Positions 1 to 7,090 of a stretch of 14,956 nucleotides of DNA are shown here, piece after piece. A program made the position numbers and the translations under genes. How positions within the stretch are numbered: the first letter of the stretch is position 1; each line of letters opens with the position of its first letter. Under the pieces are notes generated by a model that ran no database searches, was not told the DNA's origin, and was given only the letters and a program-made list of their open reading frames with translations. Location: contig QHPA01000007.1 in the NCBI GenBank assembly GCA_003218935.1, positions 1 through 14,956 of the forward strand. The letters are read 5' to 3'. The DNA comes from Verrucomicrobiota bacterium (lineage in GTDB: Bacteria > Verrucomicrobiota > Verrucomicrobiia > Limisphaerales > AV2).

Positions 1-142
1 CAAGGACTAGCGTGAGCGGTATGAATCGCATGGCTTGGTAGGCCGCCGCAAAGGTCAACAATGCTGATGCCAACCAATATTGGAAGCCACAGAGAACGAA
101 GTTCAGCAATCCCGCTACGGAAAGATATGTTATTGTCGCCAT
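1..142 (-). CDS. Small membrane protein, partial (runs off left edge)
   Basis: On the minus strand an ATG at 142 opens a frame that is still open at the window edge (47 codons seen). The translation begins MATITYLSVAGLLNFVLCGF and continues into a second hydrophobic stretch (residues about 25-47), so two membrane segments are likely. An in-frame TAG lies six codons upstream, inside the GTTAGCC box of the attC-like site, so the gene begins just after that site. About 59% of third codon positions are G or C, below the core genes of this window but above the competing frame (about 43%) over the same bases. The family is not recognised. If the longer frame that starts at 581 is the real gene through to the edge, this one would be a shadow; composition and hydrophobic pattern favour this one. 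Confidence 0.4.
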   Translation of the reverse strand, partial: MATITYLSVAGLLNFVLCGFQYWLASALLTFAAAYQAMRFIPLTLVL

Positions 143-581
143 TCTCACGGACTCTTGGGGCTAACGAAACACCGATGGCGGCCCCTAAGTGGCGTTGGCA
201 TTTGCACAAGGCGTCGCGGCCCCGCCATTCGGTGGTAGGGGTTCGGCGATTCGGTCGTAGGTTCTGAACCTCCATACGGCAAAAAGTGTGTACGCTAGAG
301 GGCAACGCCACAATGACCACGTACGGCTCTGGGCCGTGCTCCATCCCTTGCGTCAGAATGAACCACAGACACACCAGCAATGAAATGACGCCCAGAAACT
401 TTCCACCTACGGCTGCCCAACGCCGAAGACGAATCAAACCCCAACCGATGAGCAAAATTAGCAGGAAGGATATTTCCACCAGAAATTGGAAAATCCAAAA
501 CAGCAACCCATGAACGTCAGTCGAGAGTCCGTTTGAGTCCTGCGTTGGCTCCAGTGATCTGGTTCGGCAATCCAACTTCAT
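1..581 (-). CDS. Membrane-protein reading frame, 3' limit unknown
   Basis: Minus-strand frame with ATG at 581 and no stop down to base 1 (193 codons). Only the first half looks like a protein: a polar N-terminus (about residues 1-25), a strong membrane segment around residues 27-50 (containing FWIFQFLVEISFLLILLIGW), a short basic linker (RLRRW) and a second hydrophobic segment around residues 60-75. From about base 290 downwards the translation becomes rich in Arg, Pro and Cys and runs through the attC-like hairpin, where a different frame (142-1) looks more coding. The true gene may therefore end near 290-250 after a frameshift, or the whole frame may be real. Third-position G+C is about 55%, unlike the neighbouring core genes. 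The family is not recognised. An in-frame TGA lies eight codons upstream of the ATG. Confidence 0.35.
   Translation of the reverse strand, partial: MKLDCRTRSLEPTQDSNGLSTDVHGLLFWIFQFLVEISFLLILLIGWGLIRLRRWAAVGGKFLGVISLLVCLWFILTQGMEHGPEPYVVIVALPSSVHTFCRMEVQNLRPNRRTPTTEWRGRDALCKCQRHLGAAIGVSLAPRVRENGDNNISFRSGIAELRSLWLPILVGISIVDLCGGLPSHAIHTAHASP
159..247 (-). other. attC-like inverted repeat (candidate integron cassette site)
   Basis: Two arms, 170-181 (CACCGATGGCGG) and 222-234 (CCGCCATTCGGTG), pair over 12 bp with a single extra base in the second arm, enclosing a 40-base loop. Outside the stem, after short unpaired spacers of 4 and 6 bases, lie AAC (163-165) and GTT (241-243) within the boxes GGCTAAC and GTTCGGC. 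Read on the minus strand this gives the order R-box, L-box, loop, L-box, GTTAGCC, which is the architecture of an attC site; the AAC/GTT core and extrahelical bases are its usual conserved marks. The R boxes each deviate from the RYYYAAC/GTTRRRY consensus. An open frame starts 17 bases beyond GTTAGCC. No integrase or second site is in view, so a chance hairpin is possible. Confidence 0.3.
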
Positions 582-651
582 CGACTCTAAAATCTCCGGT
601 CAGTATCTCCTGACTCGCAGCGACGGCCGGCCATGCCACCGCGTCGGAAAT

Positions 652-678
652 GTAACCGCGAACCACGCGAACTACACG
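652..678. repeat. Degenerate nonamer array, copy 1
   Basis: Three 9-base units in a row: GTAACCGCG, AACCACGCG and AACTACACG, followed by an A-rich stretch. The reverse complement of 643-683 matches the array at 5614-5650 closely, including a shared TTACATTTCC end, so this is a dispersed repeat and not chance low complexity. Confidence 0.65.
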
Positions 679-724
679 AAAAGAAATCCGCCTCATCGGC
701 GCGAACGCCGCAGCCTCCAAATTT

Positions 725-751
725 AACAGGAGGTAACCGAGGAAACAGAGG
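725..751. repeat. Degenerate nonamer array, purine-rich
   Basis: Three 9-base units: AACAGGAGG, TAACCGAGG and AAACAGAGG. Same unit length as the array at 652-678 but a different sequence. No function is visible. Confidence 0.5.
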
Positions 752-855
752 ACCGACAGAGCTCGCTACTCGTTTTGATCCAGATCTCATCCTGTGGCGT
801 CACCTCAAGAATTGATCCAATATCGGCTATGGTTGGCATTTGCATCTCTCGGGGA

Positions 856-890
856 CAACATTCAACATTCAACATTCAACTTTCAACATC
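856..890. repeat. Heptamer array, five units
   Basis: Five head-to-tail copies of CAACATT; the first three are identical, the fourth is CAACTTT and the fifth CAACATC. It begins four bases beyond the ftsK stop codon (the stop occupies 895-897 on the minus strand). It could be part of the ftsK 3' untranslated region, but it is not a self-complementary terminator. Confidence 0.75.
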
Positions 891-894
891 GGGG

Positions 895-3555
895 CTATTG
901 TCCCTGGCCGTCGGCGCCGGTGCCGTCGAGGTCAATCAAAATGTCGCGCGGTTCGGCGCCTTTGCTGGGGCCGACAATGCCGCGGTTTTCCAGCTCGTCC
1001 ATGATGCGCGCCGCGCGGGTGTAGCCGAGGCGCAGACGGCGCTGAAGGAGCGAGACGCTCGCCTTTTGTTCGCTGCGGATGACTTCGATGCACTCCTGGA
1101 TCAGGTCCTCGTCTTCGTCGATGCCGTTTTCGCCGTCGAGGCTGCTCAGCGGTTTGGAGAGTTGCTGGTGGATTTCCATTTCGTAACTCGGTTTGCCCTG
1201 CCGGGCGATGAATTCGACGATGCGATTGGTCTCCTGGTCAGTGATGAGCGCGCCCTGGGCGCGGACGAGTTTGGCGGAGCCGGGCGGCAGATAGAGCATG
1301 TCGCCTTTGCCGAGCAGTTTGTCGGCGCCCATCCCGTCCAGGATCGTGCGCGAGTCCACCTTCGCCGCGACCTGAAAGGCGATGCGCGCCGGGATGTTCG
1401 CCTTGATGACGCCGGTGATGACGTCCACGCTGGGCCGTTGCGTGGCGACGATGCAATGAATGCCGGCGGCGCGGGCCATTTGCGTAATGCGGGCGATGGC
1501 CATTTCCACGTCGGCGGGCGCGACGAGCATCAGGTCGGCGAGTTCGTCGATGATGACGACGATGTAGCTGAGCTTCTCCGGGATGACAATGTCATCGTCG
1601 CGCGGCACGACGATTTCCTCGTCCACTTCGACCGCGAACCCGTCCGCGCCGGCTTCGATTTTTTCTTTTCTGGCCTTGAGCGGCAGTTCGGGTTCGGTTC
1701 TGGGCAGGGGAATGTCCTTGGGCCGTTCGTTGAATGATTTGATGTTGCGGACGCCGACTCGGGCGAAAATCTGATAGCGCTTCTCCATTTCATTGACTAC
1801 CCAACGCAGCGCGAGGATCACTTTTTTTGGATCGGTCACGACCGGGACAACGAGGTGCGGCAGGGCGTTGTATTGCTGCAGCTCGACCACCTTCGGGTCA
1901 ATCATCACGAAGCGGAGCTGGTCGGGCGAAAAGCGGTAGAGCAGAGAGGTGATGATAGCGTTGATGCAAACGGATTTGCCGGAGCCGGTGCTGCCGGCGA
2001 TGAGCAGGTGCGGCATCTCCGTGAGATCCGCCACGATCGGGTGGCCGTAAACGTCTTTGCCGAGCGCGAGCGGGATCCGCGCCCGGGTGTTGCGCCATTC
2101 CTCGGATTCGAGCAGATCGCGAATGATCACCTTCGTCTTGATGAGGTTGGGAACTTCAAAGCCGACGGAGCTTTTGCCGGGAACGGGCGCGAGGATGTGG
2201 ATGCGCTCGGCTTTGAGCGCGGCGGCGATATTGTTGTTCAGGGCGGTGATTTTTTCGAGTTTCACCCCCGGCGCAGGATGCAGTTCGTAACGCGTGATGG
2301 TGGGGCCTTTGGTGATGTCACCGAGGGCGACTTCAATGTCGAACTGCGCGAGGGTCTGTTGAATGAGCCGCGCGTTGGCCATCAGGTCTTCCTTCGATTC
2401 GGTCGGGCGAACGGCGGGGTCAGGGTAATTGAGCAAATCGAACACCGGCACCTGGTAATTGCCGATGAGCGGGGTGGCGGCGACGGCGATGGGCTTGGGT
2501 TTTTTAGGCTGGGTCCTTGGTTTGAGCGGTGGCTCCGGCGCCAGGTGGACCACCGGCAGCGCTTCGACGGCCGTCTTTTCGTCCACGACGATCGTTTTAT
2601 CCTTTCCGGAAACGGCGTCTTTCAGCGTTTCAGCAGCCGGCTCTTCTGTTTTCGGTTCCTTTGCTTTTTCTTTTGGTTTGCCGAGGATGTCCTGTTTGGT
2701 TGCGGCAACAATTTCTTTCGCCGGGATTACCTCACCTTCAACGCCCGCGAGCGGTTCCGTTTCGGCCCCCATCGGTTTGGTTTTAAGCTTCGCGGCGGAC
2801 CGGAGCGACGCTTTGGTCTGTGGCACGCTGAGATCGCGGACGGTCGGTTCAGGCACCGGCTGCAGGTCGGCACCGAGGCCGGCTTTGGCGACCTGTTCCT
2901 GCAGTTTTTTGGCCTGGCGTTCGAGTTCGCGCGCGCGGCGGTCGAGCGCTCGATCCTCATCGGGGACATCCTTTTCCGCTTCAGCCGCTTCACCGGGCAA
3001 CAGGCCGCGCAACCATTCGCCGAGTTGAAAATTGGTCAGGAACAGAAGACTGATGAAATAAAGCGTGGTGAAAATGATGGTCGCGCCGACGGAACCGAAG
3101 TGGCCGAACAGATATTTGTTCATCATCAGCCCGACCCAGCCCCCAACGGAAGACGCGTTATAGTTCCGCTGCCAGTGGGCGAGGAAAGCCACCGGTTTGT
3201 TCAGATCGAGCAGGCCCATGCCGCACAGCAGCAGAGTGGTCGCCCAGACCCAGCGGCGATGGAAGTAGGCCATCCAATGAAACAGATAACTGAGGCCGAA
3301 ACAGAAGAGCAGAATCGGCAGAAGATAAGCGCCGGCGCCGAACAAAAAAAAGAGCAGGAAACCAACCCAGGCGCCGACCTGGCCGATCCAGTTGTGGGTG
3401 ATGAGGTTGGTCTCGGTGCTGTTGACGGAGATGTCCCGGGGATCGTAAGAGAGCAAAGCGACGAGCGTGAGCACGGACACCGCGATGAGCGCGATGCCGA
3501 TGATGTCGCCAAAGCCGCGCGCGTGAACCTGGTTGGACGATGCTTTACGAGCCAT
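895..3555 (-). CDS. ftsK: DNA translocase FtsK
   Basis: Septal double-stranded DNA motor (886 aa) that pumps chromosome ends into daughter cells and triggers dimer resolution. Residues about 15-185 hold four or five membrane helices; 190-360 is a Lys/Pro/Glu-rich linker; the RecA-like motor follows. Walker A is GSTGSGKS at 521-528 and Walker B is YIVVIIDEL at 664-672, followed by the family motif TQMARAAGIHCIVATQRPS. Residues 810-875 form the gamma winged-helix domain that reads KOPS-type sequences in other bacteria. About 45 mainly charged residues (612-660) sit between the Walker motifs, longer than usual. ATG at 3555 is chosen because the protein then starts MARKASS just before the first helix; the 43 codons upstream look untranslated. 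It is divergent from the YihY-family gene. Long open frames on the opposite strand are shadows. Confidence 0.95.
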   Translation of the reverse strand: MARKASSNQVHARGFGDIIGIALIAVSVLTLVALLSYDPRDISVNSTETNLITHNWIGQVGAWVGFLLFFLFGAGAYLLPILLFCFGLSYLFHWMAYFHRRWVWATTLLLCGMGLLDLNKPVAFLAHWQRNYNASSVGGWVGLMMNKYLFGHFGSVGATIIFTTLYFISLLFLTNFQLGEWLRGLLPGEAAEAEKDVPDEDRALDRRARELERQAKKLQEQVAKAGLGADLQPVPEPTVRDLSVPQTKASLRSAAKLKTKPMGAETEPLAGVEGEVIPAKEIVAATKQDILGKPKEKAKEPKTEEPAAETLKDAVSGKDKTIVVDEKTAVEALPVVHLAPEPPLKPRTQPKKPKPIAVAATPLIGNYQVPVFDLLNYPDPAVRPTESKEDLMANARLIQQTLAQFDIEVALGDITKGPTITRYELHPAPGVKLEKITALNNNIAAALKAERIHILAPVPGKSSVGFEVPNLIKTKVIIRDLLESEEWRNTRARIPLALGKDVYGHPIVADLTEMPHLLIAGSTGSGKSVCINAIITSLLYRFSPDQLRFVMIDPKVVELQQYNALPHLVVPVVTDPKKVILALRWVVNEMEKRYQIFARVGVRNIKSFNERPKDIPLPRTEPELPLKARKEKIEAGADGFAVEVDEEIVVPRDDDIVIPEKLSYIVVIIDELADLMLVAPADVEMAIARITQMARAAGIHCIVATQRPSVDVITGVIKANIPARIAFQVAAKVDSRTILDGMGADKLLGKGDMLYLPPGSAKLVRAQGALITDQETNRIVEFIARQGKPSYEMEIHQQLSKPLSSLDGENGIDEDEDLIQECIEVIRSEQKASVSLLQRRLRLGYTRAARIMDELENRGIVGPSKGAEPRDILIDLDGTGADGQGQ

Positions 3556-3562
3556 GGGCGCA

Positions 3563-3591
3563 AGCCTAAGGCACGACATTTCAAAGTTCAA
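3563..3591 (-). promoter_or_regulatory. Possible ftsK promoter
   Basis: On the minus strand TTGAAC (3586-3591) is followed after 17 bases by TAGGCT (3563-3568). The -35 box is a fair match and the -10 box a poor one (3 of 6). Transcription would start within a few bases of the ATG at 3555, implying a leaderless or very short leader. Weak evidence. Confidence 0.2.
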
Positions 3592-3666
3592 CTCGCGGTT
3601 TGTCCCGGATCGGTGGTCGGTCGGCGGTCGAGCGAAGGGAGCAACCCGCTGGTCAGCAACACACGG

Positions 3667-3722
3667 CGAACAACCGGGAACCACCCAGGAACAACTTTGA
3701 ACCTTGAACGCGCAACGCGGAA
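3667..3722. repeat. Repetitive GAAC-rich stretch in the divergent gap
   Basis: The shared gap between ftsK and the YihY-family gene contains recurring GAAC/AACCNN words at irregular spacing of 6-11 bases. It resembles the other mini-arrays in style but has no clean period. Confidence 0.35.
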
Positions 3723-3731
3723 CTTTACACT
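3704..3731 (+). promoter_or_regulatory. Possible promoter of the YihY-family gene
   Basis: TTGAAC (3704-3709) and TACACT (3726-3731) are 16 bases apart. The start point would fall only a few bases before the ATG at 3741. The region also belongs to a TTGAAC-rich repetitive stretch (about 3667-3722), so the -35 match may be incidental. Confidence 0.2.
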
Positions 3732-3740
3732 GGTGGAACG

Positions 3741-5441
3741 ATGGTCAAAGATTCCGTTTCGCGAGTCAAAAAATTCCAGGCCGAAGCCCAGGCCTTGCTC
3801 GATGAACAGGGGCTGGTTCTGGTGGACGAGGCGCGGCTGCATCCCTTACGAAGGTTCATCCATTTCTGGGTGCTGGTGGGAAAGAGCTTTGTGCGCAACC
3901 GCTGTCCAGTGCGCGCCTCGGCGCTGGCCTACACGACGCTGCTGGCGTTGATCCCGCTGCTGGCAGTGGGATTGGGCGTGTCCACCAAACTGCTTCAAAG
4001 CAGCGAAGACCAACAGGCCGAACTGATTCAAACGGTCGTGGACGAACTGGCGCCCCAGTTGGGCCTGGTTCCGGCGACGGCCGAGGAAAAGGAGTCGGCC
4101 CGGAGTCGGATTGTGGAAAAAATCGGAGCCGCGCTGCCCCGGCTGGTGGAGAGCAGTGGCCAGGAGCGCACCCACCTGGTCAACCAGTTGGCCGCCGAAC
4201 TGGTTCCAGGCGCAGCCACCGGCCAGGAAGCCGGCGCGGACTATGGACGCAAGATCGCCAAACAGATCGAGGAATTGTTGCCGCGTCTCGCGAAGGCCAC
4301 CGAACAACGCCGGGTCAAGCTCGTCGAGAAGCTGGCGGACCAACTGACCTCGCTGGTTCTGCGCGCCGCTCACGGTGAGGACGAGTCCAGCCAGAAGGTG
4401 GTGGAGACGATCCGGACGTTCATCGCCAACGTTCACAGCGGCGCCCTTGGCCTGGTCGGCACCGTGGCGCTGGTCTTTGTGGCGATTGGGCTGCTCAGCA
4501 CAATCGAAGCGACGTTCAACGACATCTGGGGCGTGCCGCGAGGGCGGAACTGGTTTGTGCGGATCATTCATTACTGGGCGGCCGTCACGCTCGGGCCCCT
4601 GGTGGTGATTCTCGTGATGGGGCTTGCCATCGGCTCGCGGTTTCAGGCGGCGCAAGACCTGATCGTTGAGACGCCGATCATCGGTGGGCTGTTGTTCAAG
4701 ATGATTCCCTTTTTCCTCCTGTGTGGTTCATTCACGCTCTTGTATCAGTTCATGCCAAATACGCGGGTGAACTGGCAGGCGGCGGCGTTCGGCGGGCTGG
4801 TCGCGGGTGCCCTTTGGATCCTCAACGGCAATTTTAACGCCCTGTTCACCTCGCGCGTCATTTCGGCGAGCAAGATTTACGGTTCGCTCAGCGCCATACC
4901 GATCCTGCTCTTTGGCCTGTACCTCTCCTGGACGATCCTGCTGTTCGGTGCGCAAGTGGCCTACGCCTATCAGAACCGACGGGCGTACCTTCAGGATAAA
5001 CAGGCTGAAAACGTCAATCAGCGCGGTCGCGAATTCATCGCGCTGCGGCTGATGACGCTGGTCGGGCAGAAATTCCATCGGGGCGAGCTACCGCCCACGC
5101 TGGGGGAGGTTTCCGAATCGCTGTCGGTGTCGAGCCGTCTGGTCAGCCAGATCATCCAACCGCTGTTGCAGCGCAAATTGCTGGCGGAAGTCGCGACGCC
5201 GGAGACGGCGTATTGTCCCGCGCGGCCGCTTGACCGAATTTCTTATGAGGACATCCTTCAGGCCTTGCGCGCCGGTCTGGGACAGGAACCGGCGACGCGC
5301 GAGGAGCCGACGCGCGAGCTGGTGCGCGGCGCGTTCGACGAAATCCACCAGTCCGAACAGCGCGTGGCCAGGGCCGTCACCTTGCAGGCCATGGTGGAGC
5401 GCATCGAAGCACAAGGCCGCGCCGCGGCGGACGCCGGTTGA
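3741..5441 (+). CDS. YihY/BrkB-family membrane protein with helical insert and wHTH tail
   Basis: Inner-membrane protein (566 aa) of the YihY/virulence-factor BrkB family, formerly called ribonuclease BN; its biochemical role is unsettled. Residues 52-82 (CPVRASALAYTTLLALIPLL) match the family's first helix, and residues 235-410 carry the other five, including the IEATFNDIWGVPRGR and YGSLSAIPILLFGLYLSW motifs. Between helix 1 and 2, residues about 90-225 form a charged helical insert not usual in the family, with an internal duplication: 124-157 and 172-205 align without gaps at 13 of 34 residues, both containing LPRL and an L-V-x-x-L-A pattern. Residues about 428-495 look like a winged-helix domain, as in longer family members. 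The start is the first ATG, preceded at short distance by GGTGG. Divergent from ftsK, no obvious operon partner. Confidence 0.85.
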   Translation: MVKDSVSRVKKFQAEAQALLDEQGLVLVDEARLHPLRRFIHFWVLVGKSFVRNRCPVRASALAYTTLLALIPLLAVGLGVSTKLLQSSEDQQAELIQTVVDELAPQLGLVPATAEEKESARSRIVEKIGAALPRLVESSGQERTHLVNQLAAELVPGAATGQEAGADYGRKIAKQIEELLPRLAKATEQRRVKLVEKLADQLTSLVLRAAHGEDESSQKVVETIRTFIANVHSGALGLVGTVALVFVAIGLLSTIEATFNDIWGVPRGRNWFVRIIHYWAAVTLGPLVVILVMGLAIGSRFQAAQDLIVETPIIGGLLFKMIPFFLLCGSFTLLYQFMPNTRVNWQAAAFGGLVAGALWILNGNFNALFTSRVISASKIYGSLSAIPILLFGLYLSWTILLFGAQVAYAYQNRRAYLQDKQAENVNQRGREFIALRLMTLVGQKFHRGELPPTLGEVSESLSVSSRLVSQIIQPLLQRKLLAEVATPETAYCPARPLDRISYEDILQALRAGLGQEPATREEPTRELVRGAFDEIHQSEQRVARAVTLQAMVERIEAQGRAAADAG

Positions 5442-5509
5442 TTTGCACCGAATCCCGGTCCTGCGGCGAGCGGACGCCTCAGGTGGCCCTGAGTTGCCCC
5501 GGAATTTTT

Positions 5510-5572
5510 AACCACTAATCTTCACTAATCGGCGCTGATGAGAGTAGCGATGATGAGCGTAGATTAGCGGTT
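5510..5572. repeat. Decamer array forming an imperfect hairpin
   Basis: Starts with two related 10-base units, ACCACTAATC and TTCACTAATC, then a weaker one. The arm 5510-5525 pairs with 5557-5572 (GCGTAGATTAGCGGTT) at 13 of 16 positions. It could act as an RNA hairpin after the YihY-family gene. Confidence 0.5.
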
Positions 5573-5613
5573 CACTATTTTGATCGTGCAGGAAGCGATT
5601 GGGCGCGGATTTG

Positions 5614-5650
5614 TTTTGTGTATTTGGCGTCTTTCGCGGGTTACATTTCC
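5614..5650. repeat. Degenerate nonamer array, copy 2
   Basis: Units TTTTGTGTA, TTTGGCGTC and TTTCGCGGG followed by TTACATTTCC. In opposite orientation it matches the array at 643-683 at roughly 30 of 37 positions with two one-base gaps. Confidence 0.65.
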
Positions 5651-5707
5651 AGCGTTCGATGAGAATCGAGGCTTGGCACTGTTTTTGGATTTTTCTAATC
5701 TGAACGG

Positions 5708-6214
5708 GTGATCGGTTTTTTGCGATTCGTAGGCGTGGCCAACGCCGCCATCTGGTTCGGGGCGTCGATTTTTTTCACGTTCAGCGTCGGGCCGGCTTTT
5801 TTCTCAGAAAAGATGATCCATTTGCTGACGAAGCCTTACGCCGGCGCGGCGGTGCAGCTCCTACTCGAGCGTTATTTCATTTTGCACCTGATTTGCGGAA
5901 TACTGGCCATGTTCCACCTGGTGGCGGAATGGCTTTACATGGGCAAGCCGTTGCAGCGTTTGACGTTTTGGCTGCTGCTCGGAATTTTCTGGTTCGGCTT
6001 GGTTGGAGGCTTCATTATTCAACCGAAATTACAGGGACTGCATCGCGTGATGTACGGTCCCGGAGTGGCCCAGCAACAACGCCAGGAGGCGCAGCATTCG
6101 TTCGCGCTCTGGCATGGCGCGTCGCAAATGTTGAACCTGATGGTCCTCACCGGCATCACGGTTTATCTCTGGCGCGTGACCACGCCGGGCAGCGGCTATC
6201 GCCATCGGGCGTGA
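5708..6214 (+). CDS. DUF4149/TMEM205-like four-helix membrane protein
   Basis: Predicted inner-membrane protein of 168 aa with hydrophobic segments at about residues 4-26, 54-77, 84-103 and 135-157. The N-terminal pattern AIWFGASIFFTFSVGPAFF, a mid-protein histidine-containing helix (HLICGILAMFHLVAEW) and a long polar loop with HRVMYG are typical of the DUF4149/TMEM205-like family, whose function is unknown. The start is a GTG; no ATG is available nearer the conserved region, and the frame upstream has no better candidate. It is followed 121 bases later by the PUR-type gene in the same direction. Family assignment is by pattern, moderately sure. Confidence 0.75.
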   Translation: MIGFLRFVGVANAAIWFGASIFFTFSVGPAFFSEKMIHLLTKPYAGAAVQLLLERYFILHLICGILAMFHLVAEWLYMGKPLQRLTFWLLLGIFWFGLVGGFIIQPKLQGLHRVMYGPGVAQQQRQEAQHSFALWHGASQMLNLMVLTGITVYLWRVTTPGSGYRHRA

Positions 6215-6335
6215 GCGAAACCGTGGATTGGAGCCGGCCGGTCTTCAAAATCGAGGGTTGACAAACCGTGTGATGTGCAAAAAAAGTGCGTATAGTTGTT
6301 CGTGGCGGAGTCAGTGCCTGGGTCGAAAGAGCTGT

Positions 6336-6623
6336 ATGATCTCAAACGAGCGTCAATCGCCTTACGGCCAGCGGTCTTATTCGGGGGCGCCCAAGCCGGG
6401 CGCGCCGGAGGAGACGTTGAAGGCGGACAAGATTCAAATTGAGCGAAAAACATTCGTGTTCACTCTCAAGGAGAATACCCGCGGCCGTTTTTTGCGAATT
6501 ACCGAGGACGTGAACGGGCGGCGCGACACGATCATCGTTCCCGCGCCGGGGTTGGAAGAATTCAAGAAACTACTGGATGAAATGGTGAAGGCTTCCACGG
6601 AAATGCCCGCCAAAAGCCAGTAG
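6336..6623 (+). CDS. PUR-family (DUF3276-like) nucleic-acid-binding protein
   Basis: A 95-residue protein with a disordered Gly/Pro/Ser-rich N-terminus (1-27) and a single PUR repeat (about 30-85) with the pattern IERKTFVFTLKENTRGRFLR followed by ITEDVNGRRDTIIVPAPGL and a C-terminal helix EEFKKLLDEM. In the family, PUR repeats bind single-stranded DNA or RNA; bacterial single-repeat members (DUF3276 in Bacteroidetes, the PUR protein of Borrelia) act as dimers. The ATG at 6336 is preferred over the in-frame TTG at 6228, because the 36 extra residues look untranslated and GAAAGAG lies just upstream. The gene converges with rsfS. The targets here are unknown. Confidence 0.8.
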   Translation: MISNERQSPYGQRSYSGAPKPGAPEETLKADKIQIERKTFVFTLKENTRGRFLRITEDVNGRRDTIIVPAPGLEEFKKLLDEMVKASTEMPAKSQ

Positions 6624-6653
6624 CTCGCCTTCCCCTTCCTTCACTCCCTGGAA

Positions 6654-6675
6654 CCGAAACCATTTCTGGTTGCGG
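6654..6675. terminator. Possible bidirectional terminator hairpin
   Basis: CCGAAACCA, loop TTTC, TGGTTGCGG: a 9-bp stem with one mismatch between the convergent ends of the PUR-type gene (6623) and rsfS (6687). No run of T follows on either side, so intrinsic termination is only a possibility. Confidence 0.35.
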
Positions 6676-6686
6676 GACCGGGAAGT

Positions 6687-7061
6687 TCAATCTTCTCCCG
6701 GCCTCGGTCGCGGCGTCTTGCGCAGCCGCAACCTGGGCGCGTCGCCCCAAAGGCCTTCCAAATCGTAATGCTCGCGCACGTCGCCCCGCATCACGTGCAC
6801 AATCACGTCGAAGAAGTCGAGCACGATCCACGCGGTTTGCAGCGTGCCGTCCATGGCGCGCGGACGGACGGCGTGCTCTTCGCGCAACTGGTCGGTGATT
6901 TCGTCCACGATGGCGCGCAGGTGCGGCTCGCTGGTGCCGGTGCAGATGACAAAATAGTCCGTAACCGACGACAATTCGCGCAGGTCGAGAATGACGATGT
7001 TCTCCGCCTTCCTGTTGTCGGCCAGTTCCCGACAGAGCAACGCCAATTTCTTCGAATCCAT
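6687..7061 (-). CDS. rsfS: Ribosomal silencing factor RsfS
   Basis: RsfS (RsfA/Iojap family, 124 aa) binds ribosomal protein L14 (uL14) and blocks subunit joining when nutrients are low. The family core is present: ENIVILDLRELSSVTDYFVI at 20-39, then CTGTSEPHLRAI, and WIVLDFFDVIVHVM at 78-91 followed by REHYDLEGLWGDAP. The last 15 residues are Arg/Pro-rich. The ATG at 7061 gives the usual family N-terminus and lies 29 bases after the nadD stop; an in-frame TTG at 7094, which would overlap the nadD stop, adds 11 residues that do not resemble the family. The nadD-rsfS pairing is common in bacteria. Confidence 0.93.
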   Translation of the reverse strand: MDSKKLALLCRELADNRKAENIVILDLRELSSVTDYFVICTGTSEPHLRAIVDEITDQLREEHAVRPRAMDGTLQTAWIVLDFFDVIVHVMRGDVREHYDLEGLWGDAPRLRLRKTPRPRPGED

Positions 7062-7090
7062 TGTCGATAATGAGGGTGGGGAAGACCCGC

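Larger units (their letters stand above)
582..894. other. Gene-poor gap with three tandem mini-arrays
   Basis: No frame here looks like a gene. The short open frames on either strand are translations of the repeats at 652-678, 725-751 and 856-890. The gap lies downstream of the ftsK stop (895) and upstream of the candidate membrane-protein start at 581. I see no tRNA, clear promoter or T-tailed terminator hairpin. Confidence 0.6.
5442..5707. other. Intergenic gap with two repeats
   Basis: Contains the decamer hairpin element (5510-5572) and the second nonamer array (5614-5650). No small gene is apparent. No convincing terminator for the YihY-family gene is visible apart from the imperfect hairpin at 5510-5572, which lacks a T tract. 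Confidence 0.5.

Noticed and set aside
517..790. Short minus-strand frames in the gap after ftsK
   Set aside because: Their translations (for example FRVVRVVRGYIS) are simply the nonamer arrays read as protein.
1855..3951. A 698-codon open frame on the plus strand opposite ftsK, and a similar 320-codon one at 775-1737
   Set aside because: ftsK on the other strand has all its motifs. The antisense frames are open because of the G/C-ending codons of ftsK and show no recognisable domain, start context or sensible composition.
5673..5688. Sigma54-like site TTGGCAC with GG ten bases further on, before the DUF4149-like gene
   Set aside because: The -12 element has GG where GC is nearly invariant, and the predicted start would leave no room for a leader before the GTG at 5708.
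6258..6296. TTGACA (6258-6263) and TATAGT (6291-6296) before the PUR-type gene
   Set aside because: Each box is good but they are 27 bases apart, too far for one sigma70-type promoter; no better partner lies at 16-18 bases.
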